64,000 bases of DNA from Cycas panzhihuaensis. Taxonomy: Eukaryota; Cycadophyta. Positions 1-15,115 of this stretch are shown here, in pieces (position 1 is the stretch's first letter; each line of letters opens with the position of its first letter). The notes beneath the pieces are model-generated. The model was not told the DNA's origin. It saw only the letters and a program-made list of their open reading frames with translations, and did not search any database. The stretch is taken from positions 207,397,741 to 207,461,740 of the forward strand of contig CM041465.1 of assembly GCA_023213395.1 (NCBI GenBank). Direction: 5' to 3'. Position numbers and translations under genes: made by a program.

Positions 1-1057
1 CATCTTTAAATGCTTCTTAATCCTAGTAATATGTTCCTCTATTTCCTACAACTTTTCTAGTTCAATCATATGATAATCTTTTAATCTATCCAAACTCAGT
101 GGTATGCTACAATTATACTCATACAATGCTTCAAATGGGCTCATACCTAAGGAAGCACGTTGGTTATTGTTATAGATAAATTCTACTAAATGTAAGTTAT
201 CTTCTTATCTAAATCATTGTTCTATTATGTTTACCTAAGCATGTCCTCAAGTACTTGATTAGCCTATTTAGTTTGTCTATTTAATTTTGGATGATAAGTG
301 GTATTGAAGTTTAACTTAGTTCTCATTGATTTAAATAATACTTGTCAAAAGTTAGATGTGAACCTTTCATCTTAATCTGAAATGATTCCTTTTGCTATTA
401 TATGTTATCGTACCACATTTTTCATAAAGATTTCTATTGTATTAATCACTTAATGTGTTGATTACATATGAATCAAAGTGTCGATTTTATTAGCTTGTCT
501 ATTATTACCATAATAGACTCATTTTTCCTTATATTTTTAGAAGGCCTATAATGAAATCCATGGAAATTACCTTCCATTTCCATTTTGGAACTTCTAAAAG
601 TTATAGTAATCCTGTAAGATCTTAATGCTCTACCTTGACCTTTTAATATTATAAATAATGACCAACATAACACATTAAATCCTTCTTCAAATATGACCAA
701 AATAAATTTTTCTTTATAGTTATGAGTCTTCTAATATCCTAAATAACCTACATAGGGAATATTATGAGATTTATTATAATTAATGTTTATATCAAAACAA
801 CATTTGGAACATTTATTTGATGTTAGAACATAAGGAGTCCACCATCTGAAATATGATAGTCTTTATACTTATGTGTCAACCTTACATTCACTTATTTGTT
901 TTAGGATTAATTATCCAAAATTCCCTTCATCTATCCATACTAGTCATCATTAAGTAATTTCTATATAATAGTGACTTTTAAGTGTGGTTAAGTAACACTA
1001 ATAGAAATGATATAAACCAACCTCAACCTAGATTGAGTTAGGCTAATCAAAGTAACA
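1..1057 (-). pseudogene. Gypsy-1 integrase fragment (Ty3/gypsy pol, 3' part)
   Basis: On the minus strand this reads as a decayed Ty3/gypsy integrase. The core 'YHP...QT...NQVLEDMLR' pattern is visible around 230-300 (conserved form YHPQTDGQTERxNQxLE). The zinc-binding N-terminal part with 'CxxC..KxEH' followed by 'PLEVPKWKWxxISMDFI' lies around 540-700. Upstream residues up to about 1000 match the linker between RNase H and integrase. The frame is broken by many stops, so it is a pseudogene. The remainder of the polyprotein (RNase H, RT, protease, gag) continues in the same orientation only at 27719, because Copia-4 has inserted at 1057/1058. The element runs off the left edge, so its 3' LTR is not in the window. 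Family call is firm; exact ends of domains are approximate. Confidence 0.82.
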
Positions 1058-1364
1058 TGTTGAAAGGAGTGGATCTAGCCTTCATCTCCATGCACTATAT
1101 ACAAAGTTAAATATAGGAGCAAGATAAACTTGAGAGAAAAATAGTAGCTCTTATAAAATAGGAAGATAAGAATGAGTCTCCTCCATTAAGCTTTATTTTA
1201 TATAGATGAGAGAGTGCATTAGGGTTAGGGTTCTTCTTAATGAGATGAAATTACATATAATGTATATAAAATTACATTTTATTTAAGTGGTCTAATTTAG
1301 AATTTACTTAAGATCCTTTGTAGGGATAATAAACTAATGTAATGACTTTGTAGTGTTAACCCAT
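1058..1364 (-). repeat. Copia-4 3' LTR
   Basis: About 307 bp, starting TGTTGAAAGG and ending GTTAACCCA on the plus strand. It matches 27417-27718 base for base over long runs (for example the 'ggagtggat.tagccttcatctc' start and the 'gatgagagag' block). On the minus strand it carries a TATA box (complement of 1197-1204) with two copies of the telomere-like AACCCT motif immediately upstream (1219-1232). A purine-rich tract on the minus strand (complement of 1369-1378) sits just outside and is the likely polypurine primer. Confidence 0.75.
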
Positions 1365-1765
1365 TTTAATCCCTCTCTTAATAAGGGAAGGTCATTTCAT
1401 CTTATTTTATTCTGTCTTATGAGGTCTTCATTTAAGACTCTTCATAAAGTAAACTACTATGATACTTTTGTGGAAAACCCTCATGGAGAAGAAAACCCAT
1501 AGACTTTCTAACCTACTAACTTGGCTTAGGTGGCTCTTTGAATGAAGCGAGATAACAATCCAGTACAATGAGTTTTGTAGTAGTAATCTACTAAGTCTCT
1601 ATATACCATTTGGTCATCCCTTATGCCCTTTCAAGTTTTCACAGGTTTTGATTTTCTAGAATGGTTTAACCTTTATCACAAATAAGATATAGTAGAGACT
1701 TAGTCTTATCCTTCTACATCCATAAGGGGTTTACGAATAAGATAGAGTATGATGGTCATATTATC
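1365..1765 (-). other. Copia-4 3' untranslated region
   Basis: Lies between the end of the RNase H reading frame (near 1766) and the 3' LTR. No coding similarity was seen on either strand. The LTR-proximal end contains the purine-rich minus-strand tract expected for plus-strand priming. Confidence 0.5.
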
Positions 1766-3640
<1,875 letters not shown>

Positions 3641-4907
3641 ATGTGAAATATTTAGTACGGAAGAAGTTAACAATATTGGAGAAGATAGACCAACCATTGA
3701 TATTGGAGAAGGTGGTCCTTCTATTATACCTTTGCCTTTATTAACTTGGTTGTTCTCAAATGATGGTGCGAGATGTGCACATATTAGTTGAGAGTCATAT
3801 CTTGTATCCTTTGGGGCTCTATTTTTAGATTCTAAGATTTTAAGTAATTATTTAACATCTTCGCTTATAAATTTTAGAATCTAGATATCAAATTATGTAG
3901 CATCGTTAAATCAATATAAAGGCACCTTAGAGTCAAGTTTGAGTAATTAATATTTAGCCTTTATAAGTGCAACATCTTTAGTGATGATGATTTTATGCTA
4001 TAAAAGTAGAAAAACCTTGTATCCTTTTTTGTCCATAGCATATTTCATATGGAGAAGGACTAAGTTTAAAGGGACTAATAGTGTTGGTACAATACATAGT
4101 AGTCTAAATAACATTGGCCCAAAGATAGATAAGGACATTCTTATATACCAACATAGCACAAGCCATGTTCATGATGGTCCTATTCATATGCTTAGTAACT
4201 TTGTTCTACTAAGGTGTATCTATAGTAGTGCTCTAATGTTTGATCCTATAATTTTGTAAGTACGATTTAAACTCATTAGAGGTATACTTACCACTATTAT
4301 TTGTTGTGATTATTTTGATCTTAAATCCTGATTCATTTTCTACATGGGCCTTAAGAGCTTTAAATGTGAAAAAAACTTCATCTTTCTTTGTAAGAAAAGC
4401 AACCCATACTTTCTTAGTAAAATCATCAATGAAAGTAATATAGTACTACTTTTGTTTGAGAGAATAGATAAGCATAGGATCACATGTGTCTAAGTGTATA
4501 AGCTATAAAGACTAGTTAGATTTCTACTAATTGTAGGAAAAGGATTGTTTTCAGGATTTAATAATAATACATGCTTTACATTTAAAGGGCTTAGAGGAGA
4601 ACTTAAGCATATTGAGAATAGTAACATGTAGTTCCTTTAAGTGATCAATTTTAATATAACCCATACGATTATACCATAGGGATTCTTGGGATAACTTTTG
4701 AGGAGTTAAGGTTGCAATAAAAGCAAAGTCATCATCAGCATAGTTGGCTTCAAAAGATGGTGAGCTAATTAGGTAAAAAGGTTTTCCATTAAAAATTATG
4801 ATCATAATTATAACACTAGAAGGAGAGTGAATGACACATAGAGTTTGATTATTTACAATTACACTTAGATTAAATCCAGGAGAGATAAAGGTGGATAGGA
4901 AGAGCAA
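3641..4907 (-). pseudogene. Copia-4 integrase and GAG-pre-integrase domain
   Basis: Minus-strand. The pre-integrase domain is at about 4720-4551 with 'LWYNRMGYIKIDHLKEL' and 'CKACI' (zinc-type LWHxRLGH...CxxC). The integrase core follows at about 4500-4080: 'FLTKKDEVFFTFKALKAHVENE', then 'TNNSGKYTSNEF' where the family has a catalytic Asp (TDNGGEYTS), here mutated to Asn, then 'NKVTKHMNRTIMNMA' (family NGVAERxNRTLxExA). From about 4080 down to 3641 only a degraded C-terminal region is seen. Several stops and the lost catalytic residue show it is dead. Confidence 0.8.
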
Positions 4908-6133
4908 GTTCTACTTTAGAATGGAAATATACAAAACATCAATAAGGGTAAAATCTGGAAGGCTTAGGAGTTTTAAGCAAACAGTTCCAAGTCCTTCAAC
5001 TAGCTAAGATGATTTATCAACCATGTGCACAACACCACGAACTTCAGAGTCAAAATCCTAAAAGAACTAGTGATGGAAAGTTATATGTTATGTTGCTTTA
5101 ATATCCATGATCTAAGATGAATTATTTGAGATGGTATTATTAGCAACTCCAAGTGATGGAGGTAATAGTGAATAAGCATAACCATAATAAGCCTCAATAT
5201 ACTTAGTGGATCTATCAATACCATTTGATGAAGTGGCCCCAACTCTTTGAAGGTATGCATAAGCAAATTACATTCCACCAAAAGTATCTTTGAAAGAGTA
5301 TCATCAACATTATGTACACCATGGTATTGTTGATAGTTTGATAGCTTATTAATGGTAATTTTATAATTTTTAGTATAGTGTCATTTTCTGTAACATCTTT
5401 TTCACATAATTATTTGATTTCCAATCCTATAAGAAGTTCTAGGCTGGTTGGATTATCTTTAATTGTTGGATTTAGGTCCAAGTTGATTATTTTGGCCTTG
5501 GCCTTGAAATTATTTTAGTTAGTATTGGGAAGCCTATTGACTATAATGACATTATCCTTGTTGTTTACTTCTACCTCTTCTATGGGAATTACTACCTCTA
5601 TAAGAGGGTTGACCTTGATTTTTAGTATAAAAAATATCTTCTTCCACTTCAAAAGTAGAATTAGTAAGATTTAATGTAGTGGAAAATTTGGTATTAAAGG
5701 TCTTATCAAATTCAATAAACTTATCAACAAGAACCTTAAAGTTTAGGGTCTTCAAGGTGCCACTAGATTGAAGACTTTCTAGTAGATTTTTGTAGTCTAG
5801 GATATGGAGACATCACTACATCAAGAAAGCCTATATAATGCATTGAGTCTTAAAGTCTTTATTGATGGCTTTCTTGATGGGATAAAGGAGATTTATTGTC
5901 TCACTTATGTATCCTTTCTACATTTTTAATTTGTTCATCTTCAACACTGAGTGAATAAATCCTAAGTCTAACTTAGTATAAATGTTCTTCTTGACTATGT
6001 AGGGAATAATCAATAACAAGAAGTATCCTTGTATGGATTTTATCATCATCAAGTTTCCATTGGTATTTGCTTGCAATATCAGTGGGAGGAGGTAGAGTAA
6101 TTCCTCCAAATGTAGGTGTGGTAGCAGTGGCAA
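4908..6133 (-). pseudogene. Copia-4 gag and protease
   Basis: Minus-strand. Upstream half: gag C-terminus with an acidic/threonine segment ('FNTKFSTTLNLTNSTFEVEED') followed by a basic Arg-Gly stretch ('SNSHRRGRSK') at 5755-5552. A degenerate zinc knuckle ('YRIGNQIIM.KRC') is near 5425-5380. Downstream half: retropepsin region with 'IMDIKAT.HITFH' near 5120-5075, where the family has DSGAT, and 'VDKSS.LVEGLGTV' near 5020-4980. Gag N-terminus toward 6133 is only weakly recognisable. All frames are interrupted. Confidence 0.7.
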
Positions 6134-6772
6134 TAATAATTAATGTAGGTTACTGGTGATCTCTCTAAAGATATTTATACTTTATAGCATTTTTTATACT
6201 AGTGAACCACATATCCTAATTTTCTTTCCCTTTAATAAATAACCAATCACTATTTATAAATGGAAGATGCAATGAAGGAGTGTAATAAAAGAAAGAATAA
6301 AGAAATGAGAATGGTTACTCAAAGATAAATGGAGTAACTTAGAGAAAGTCACCAATATTTTTAACAAATATTAGCCTAACACAGTAGGAATATGAGAAGC
6401 ATTATAATAAAAATTAGCCACCAACTCTTATACTAGAGTATCCTGATATAGTAAGAATGTAGTACTGTGATTACACTATGGATCACTATTCACAAATATG
6501 TAAGTGATTAATATATAAAATTATAGGCCAATGTGGAAGTTGACATCATTGGGTGCACATAAATTTGAAACTCAAATATAGGATGTGTAATCAAACCAAT
6601 AACCTTTAACTTATATCCAACATGTAGTTGAGATTGTTGAAGGGGTGCCTAGGCTTCTAGTAGAATTAAGTTGACCTTCACCCATGATACTTATAATTGT
6701 GCTTAGTGATAAAATCTAAGTCACAACAGAGCCCATGTACTGCTAATCCTTATCTCATTTACTAATGAGTAG
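6134..6772 (-). other. Copia-4 5' leader, gag-proximal part
   Basis: Non-coding, AT-rich DNA between the Copia-4 gag and the Copia-1 insertion. The same leader resumes at 26048 on the far side of Copia-1. I see no conserved reading frame in it. Confidence 0.55.
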
Positions 6773-6777
6773 TTATA
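6773..6777. repeat. Copia-1 target-site duplication, left copy (TTATA)
   Basis: Identical to the five bases at 26043-26047 immediately outside the opposite LTR. Confidence 0.85.
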
Positions 6778-7126
6778 TAATGGAGCTGTAGGAGCAGAGT
6801 AGGACTTCAAAGAGCTAGCATTTTGAGTATAATGGTGATTTCCTTTGGATGGCAGTGTTAAAAAATACCTAGGAGGTATTTCCATCTCTTAAATAATGAA
6901 TTTCAGGGAGGCATCAAGTGCCATCACCCTAGCTACATATTAACCAATGTAAATTTAAAATATATTAAAAAAATTAATAATAATAAATGAAATATGTACC
7001 TTAAGAAAGTCATGTTAAGTCCAGGCAGTTGTTGAGTGACTCAAGGTACCCTAGGGGCCCTTAAAGGTGGCTTTGAGGGGCCCTAAATGCTCAAGTACTT
7101 TAACCACATTGGGATTATTCCCAACA
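6778..7126 (-). repeat. Copia-1 3' LTR
   Basis: 349 bp; TG start decayed to TA, end ...CCCAACA. It aligns over its whole length with 25694-26042, roughly 88% by eye. It contains a near-perfect hairpin (7053-7084) built on two GGGCCC cores. Related LTRs are at 50644-50989 and 52120-52384. Confidence 0.92.
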
Positions 7127-7135
7127 TTCTCCCCC
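7127..7135 (-). other. Copia-1 polypurine tract
   Basis: Minus strand reads GGGGGAGAA directly before the LTR start TGTTGGGAAT, the normal site of plus-strand DNA priming in copia elements. Equivalent tracts occur at 50990-51000 and 52385-52393. Confidence 0.85.
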
Positions 7136-7139
7136 ATAA

Positions 7140-8680
7140 GCCTAATGTGTACAACTCCCAAATTGTCTTTGAATTTCTTAAATTTAATTTTTCCTAAAGC
7201 CTTCATAAAAATATCTGATGTTTAATTTTTTATGTTGTAATAAGTCAACTCTATCTCGTCTACTTGTATAAGTTCCCGAATGAAGTGGTGTTGAGTATTA
7301 ATATGCTTTGTTCTACCATGGAATATTGGATTTTTTGCCATTTGAATAGTTCTTTGATTGTCACACCAAATTCTAGTGGGACCTTGTTGTTCAATCTGAA
7401 AATCCTGTAAAAGTCTTCTTAACCAAATTGATTCACAGGCTCCTAGCACTGCAGCTTTATACTATACTTCAACTATGGATAAGGAAACGATATTTTGTTT
7501 CTTTATACTTCAAGCTACCGCTGTTGATCCCATACTAAATACATAACCTATGGTAGATTTTCTATCATCAACATCACTGACCTAATCTAAATCTTTGTAA
7601 CCAATTAACTAAATTTTGGATGTAGCTTTGTAGTATAACCCAAAATCTAGAGTCCCTTTAAGGTATCTAAGGATTGTTTTAGTAGCTTGCCAATGAGATG
7701 TCTTTGGATCATGCATGAATCTAGACATAACACTGACTGAATATGTTATATCAAGTTGAGTAGAAGTCAAATATATTAGGCTACCAATGAGTTGTCTATA
7801 GAGAGTGGGATCAACTGAAGTCGAGTCATATGTCTTAGAAATTTTGATTACAATCTCTACTGGTATTGTCTGTGGTTTACAATTTGTCATTTTAAATCTT
7901 TATAAAAGATCCAATATATATTTGCATTGATAAATGAATATTCCTTATTTATCCTGCCAAACTTCTAATCCTAGGAAGTAATGCATAAAACCTAAGTCTG
8001 TCATCTCAAATTCCTTACATATAGCATATTTAAATTGATGTAAAAGATGGAAGTCATTTCCAGTATAGATTAAATCGTCTACATAGAGTCCTACAATCAA
8101 TATCAAATTTCCCTTAATTTGGGTGTATAGATTTGGATCTACTTGAGATCTTTCAAACCCTTGATCTTTAAGATACTTATCTATATGGGAATACCAAGCC
8201 CTGGGTGCTTGTTTTAGACCATATAATGCCTTTTTTAAATTATACACTTTGTTTTCTTCCCCCCTGACTTTAAAACTGAGGGGTTGAGTGACATAGATAT
8301 CTTCTTTGATATAACCATTTAAAAAAGCACTTTTTACATCGATTTGATAAACTTTTCAATACATTTGGGCAGCTAAATTTATTATCATGTGAACATATTC
8401 CATCCTAGCGATTGGGGTAAATGTTTCTGTATAGTCTATGCATTCTCTTTAGGCATATCCTTTAGCAACTAAACGAGCTTTATATTTATCAATAGAGCTA
8501 TCAGAGTGGAACTTGGTCTTATAGACCCATTTGGTACTAATATCTTTCTTCTTTGGTGGTAAATATACAAGTTCCCAACTATCATTCTTAATGATGGACT
8601 TATATTCCTCTTTCATAGCCTTCTGCCAATATTCATGTTATTTAGCCTCATCAAAGGTTTGAGGGTCATGAATTTTAAGT
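7140..8680 (-). pseudogene. Copia-1 reverse transcriptase and RNase H
   Basis: Minus-strand. RT landmarks in order: 'STKWVYKTKFHSD..IDKYKARLVAKGYA' (about 8560-8450), 'IDVKSAFLNGYIKEDIYVTQP' (about 8340-8280), 'YNLKKALYGLKQAPRAWY' (8240-8190), catalytic 'GLYVDDL' (near 8090-8065, intact), 'FEMTDLGFMHYFLGLEVW' (8010-7950). RNase H follows with 'GYVFSMGSTAVA' (near 7550-7510), 'CESIWLRRLLQDFQIEQ' (7440-7390), 'IWCDNQ' and 'HGRTKHINTQHHFIREL' (about 7330-7260), ending at 'LGVVHIRLMGENVGNN' next to the polypurine tract. Stops interrupt at several conserved Gln and Trp codons, including one in GYA.RE shared with Copia-2. Confidence 0.93.
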
Positions 8681-9777
8681 AGCTTGTTCATCAGGGCAAA
8701 GTTGAACCTTTGTCAGCGTGTAGATCTTCTATTGTTATCCAATATATTTCCTAAGTCATGGTTACGTTGAACCTATTTCGGTAGATGTTGTGATGGAGGT
8801 TGAGATGATGTTTCTTCCTTAGTGTGTTCCTAAATATTTCTCCACATAGGAGGCACACATTTAGCTTTATTTGATGTGTCAAATTTAATGGCAATGTCCT
8901 TCTATTGTTCTTGATTATTTTGGTAGTAGTTATCTTCTTGAAATTTGATGTCCCTACTCACTATAACTTTTCTTGATTTCGGATCATAAACTTTGTAGGA
9001 TTTTAACGATTCACTATATCCAATAAAGATACTTTTAACATTATAGTCATCCAATTTAGTTCTTCTTTGGTCAAGAATATGGACATAGGCTAAACATCCA
9101 AATACCCTAAGATGATGTATACTTGGTTTATAATGGGTCCATGCTTCTTCTGGAGTTTTCCACATAAGTGCTTTGGTGGAATATCTATTAAGTAGGTAGA
9201 TGGCTATATGAACTACTTCAACCTAAAATTCATAGCCCAAGTTTTTATCTTTAAGCATACATCATGCCATTTTTACAATAGTTCTATTTTTTCTTTCCGC
9301 TACACCATTTTATTGTGGGGTGTAGGGGTTGGTAAGTTGTCTCATGATCCTATGACAGATACAATAATCCTTGAAAGTATTAGAGGTAAACTCTCCCCCA
9401 TTATCTAATCTTAGAGAAAGGATATGATATCCACTTTATCACTTAACGAAGGTTTTGAAGTCAACAAAGTGGTCGAAAGCATTGGATTTATATTTTAGAA
9501 AGAACACCCATGTCTTTCTTGTAAAGTCATCAATAAATATGAGAAAATACTTGGCACCTTCCAAGGAGGGAATAGTCATTGGTCCACAAATATCTATGTA
9601 TACTAATTGAAGGGGAGCAGACGCTCAATGGCTAAAATCTAGAAAGCTTTCTCTATATTATTTACCAAGAAGGCATCCCTCACATAAATTTTTATTAACA
9701 TCAATAGGTGGTAAACCATTAACCATATCTAATCTTTTTATAAGAGCTAAATTGTTGTAGTTAAGATGACCAAAACA
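8681..9777 (-). pseudogene. Copia-1 integrase
   Basis: Minus-strand integrase core and C-terminal region. Landmarks: 'CEGCLLGK' zinc end of the pre-integrase module (about 9690-9660), '[12 protein letters not shown]' with the first catalytic Asp (about 9610-9575), '[23 protein letters not shown]' (9550-9480), 'LRLDNGGEFTSNTF' with the second Asp retained (about 9410-9370), 'NGVAERKNRTIVKMA' with the catalytic Glu (about 9310-9270), then 'KTPEEAWTHYKPSIHHLRVFGCLAYVHI' and 'SIFIGYSESLKSYKVYDPKSRKVIVSRDI' (9160-8940). Although the DDE residues are visible, stops (for example in PQ.NGVAE) destroy the frame. Confidence 0.92.
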
Positions 9778-10240
9778 CTAATGCCATAAATCATTATCCA
9801 TAGTAGTTGAGGTTCTAAGGGCATAGGTATCTGAAGGGGTGAGGATAAGCTTAAATAAATGATCTTTAGTTATTATACCTCTAGCAACAATAGATTTATT
9901 TTTTCTTTTGTCTTTGATGACACATTTGCCATTGTCAAAAATCACCTTATAATCTTGTCCCACCATATGTCCTACCGATAACAAGTTTTTCCTTAAAGCA
10001 GGGATGTATAAGACATCATTCAAGTATCTATATTCACCAATATCAGTCAACAAGGCAATGTTACCTTTCCCAATTGATTCGTGAGAAGTATTGTCTCCAA
10101 ATATAATTGACCCTTTTCTATTTTTATCTAAAGTTTGAAATAAATATTCTTTATGGGTCATGTGGGTTGAGCAACCTGAATCAATATACCAATTATCATT
10201 CTCTTCTTCCTTAGCGGAAAAACTAGATAGAAATAACCTA
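9778..10240 (-). pseudogene. Copia-1 protease and GAG-pre-integrase linker
   Basis: Minus-strand. The retropepsin active site reads 'WYIDSGCSTHMTHKEYLF' at about 10195-10140. A long open segment follows ('GSIIFGDNTSHESIGKGNI', 'YLNDVLYIPALRKNLLSVG', then a lysine-rich 'CVIKDKRKNKSIV') to 9778. This is the standard copia protease fold, with 'NLLSVG' closing it. Together with Copia-2 (55040-55460) it is among the best-preserved segments of the family. Confidence 0.9.
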
Positions 10241-11363
10241 TTATTAATTTTTAATTCTGATGAATTTGAAGCATGTCCTCTAGGGGGTCGTCCATATTTT
10301 TAAAAATATTTATCTTTAGTGTGTCAATTTTATGATAATAAGTACAATATAATTGATCTCGTCTTCCATAACTGAGGCTTTGACTCCTTGGTTGAGAACG
10401 ATCAATATTGAAAGATCTCTCCCTTTCCTCATAGAATTGAGGAGGATTATTTCTTGATTGGTTATTACGATAGTCCTGAGTTGATCTTGAAGGTTGAAAA
10501 TTCTCATGACAATGTGGACAGTAAGGATGATTCTCAACTTGTGTTCTTTAATTGGGATTTCTTGGAGTGTTAAGATTTCTTGGAGGGTTTTCATGTTGTT
10601 GGGGTCCTCCTTGTCTATTTTTGTGAGGGACTTGATATTGTGGAGGATCTTATCTGGTTTCATTTCTAGGATTTCCACCTTTTCTCCTTGGAGGAGATTC
10701 TTTTTGTTTTGAGGTTCTTGCTTGAGAGTTAGATTAAATGTGGGCCTTTGTAGCAAAGGTATGTTCTAAAGTTTCATTTGTATTTTGTTGTTCTTCTATA
10801 AACATGAGTATAGCACTAAGGATACTTAGATCTTTTGATACGTTAATACTGGTAGCTACCATTTCAAAATGTCTTACGACTCCTATACATCTAAGGATTC
10901 TTTCAACTACCCTTTGTTCAATTAGGGTATCCCCAAGTGACCTCATTTGGTTAACGATATCTTGGACTTTGGTCATGAATTCAGTTACTAATTCATAAGG
11001 CATCATACGTAAATTTTCAAACTTAGTTCTCAAGTTTTGTAATTTAGAGGAGGCAGCTCCTTTATATATAAGTTGTAAAGTGTCCCAAGCCTCTTTGGAC
11101 TTAACATATTCACTGACTCATGGAAATATATAATCTTCTAATGCGCAAAAGATAAGGGCTAATGCTTCATTATCCTTTTTGACATTTTCTTTGTATGTAA
11201 CTTTTTTTGCATCGGTTGGATTTGGTCCCAATTCAATGTAATCAATTCTCATTATATCCCACATGTCATTTGCTCTGAGGATGGGCCTCATCCTCCTACT
11301 CCAGTCCAGGAAATTATTTCCATCAAATTTTGGCATAATTATATTCCCAAAATTAGACGTCAT
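10241..11363 (-). pseudogene. Copia-1 gag
   Basis: Start codon is the complement of 11361-11363: 'MTSNFGNIIMPKFDGNNFLDWSRRMRPIL', a copia gag N-terminus of the UBN2/DUF4219 type. The core helix region 'FENLRMMPYELVTEFMTKVQDIVNQMRSLGD' and 'RILRCIGVVRHFEMVAT' is at about 11030-10860. The C-terminal part is Asn/Gln/Arg rich. A degenerate zinc knuckle ('CTYYHKIDTLKIN') sits near 10350-10310; Copia-2 keeps a better version. A stop and frameshifts divide the frame into at least three pieces. Confidence 0.88.
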
Positions 11364-14109
<2,746 letters not shown>

Positions 14110-14257
14110 AAAAAAAAAAAATAAAATAAAAAAATAAAAAAAAATAAAAAAAGTTAAGCCACAAATTTAACATAATTAAATAGAATAAAAATAATTCTAA
14201 ATAAAAGGGACACAAAATAAAATTTTATTTTTTTTTTTAAAAAAAAAAGTAAAAAAA

Positions 14258-14261
<4 letters not shown>

Positions 14262-14333
<72 letters not shown>

Positions 14334-14340
14334 ATATATA
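14262..14340. repeat. (AT)n microsatellite
   Basis: Second AT tract in the same leader, ending in TATATG variants and preceded by a T-run/A-run pair (14227-14261) that could itself pair. Confidence 0.97.
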
Positions 14341-14715
14341 ATATTTAAAAAAATAAAACACAAAAAACATGTAGGGCTGCATAGCGAAAAATTGGAATGC
14401 CAATGAATATACACATAATGTGTATCAAAAATCAAGTGAGTTTGCGTTCTATTGGAATGGCGGTCTGTCGATGATCATGCACAACAGAGAGCATTGAAAA
14501 CAATAGATTAGAGTATCGAATCCCAGTGGCAGACTATCGTCCGCATTTGAGACTAGTTAGAGTTCTTAACTTACTATTATCACAATAGTAAAATGGATGC
14601 ATAAATCATCTAAAATGATAAAGCGAGTGAAGAGAGATATCAACTTGAATAGGCGCCTATAATTATTATATAGATAAGAATAAAATAAAAGGAGTCAATA
14701 TATATATATATTTAT

Positions 14716-15110
14716 AAAGAAACGTGTTGGTTTGAGCTTCCAGCAGCTTTACCGTGTTGTATACTTCTTGATATTAGAGGAGGGATGCCAGTTCAATTTA
14801 TCGAAAATCCTAACACCTGCCCTGGGGATAAATCCGGCAACAACAATTTGAAAGCTTATTTACTTATGAAGTCCCTTAGCATCTGTCATCCTTCGGTTGC
14901 TCCCTTCCTCTGTGTAAATCCCAAGGGTACGAGGAATGGTGAGAGTAAATTTGGAAAGATATACGGAGGTGAGTCCACTGCAGAATTATCAAAGAAAAAT
15001 GTTCTCTCTATACACAAGGCGAGAGGCAAACCTTTGGCATTTAATGCTAAGGAACTTCTTAACGAGAATCCAGATGAAGAAATGGAACGACTAGAGGCAG
15101 AGAAGTGAAG
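14716..15110 (+). pseudogene. Unidentified coding-like fragment, left half, cut by element A
   Basis: An open frame of about 130 codons on the plus strand, antisense to Copia-1, open from about 14713 and containing an ATG at 14785. It has normal protein composition, unlike the retroelement shadows around it: 'PVQFIENPNTCPGDKSGNN', then Ser/Cys-rich and Lys/Gly-rich segments, and a charged 'NENPDEEMERLEAEK' end at a TGA (15106-15108). It stops 6 bases before the LTR of element A. On the far side of that 9.8-kb insertion a second coding-like piece begins (24950). I cannot assign a family. It could be a host exon carried by Copia-1, or an extra retroelement ORF. Confidence 0.5.
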
Positions 15111-15115
15111 GTATG
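15111..15115. repeat. Element A left flank (GTATG), imperfect target duplication
   Basis: Five bases before the left LTR; the five after the right LTR (24948-24952) are AGATG. Only three of five agree, so this is a tentative duplication. Confidence 0.4.

Noticed and set aside
1210-1235. Interstitial telomere repeat
   Set aside because: Only two TTAGGG units, conserved at the same place in both Copia-4 LTRs; it is an LTR promoter motif.
3981-4259. Plus-strand open frame as a separate gene
   Set aside because: It lies antisense to the Copia-4 integrase and mirrors it.
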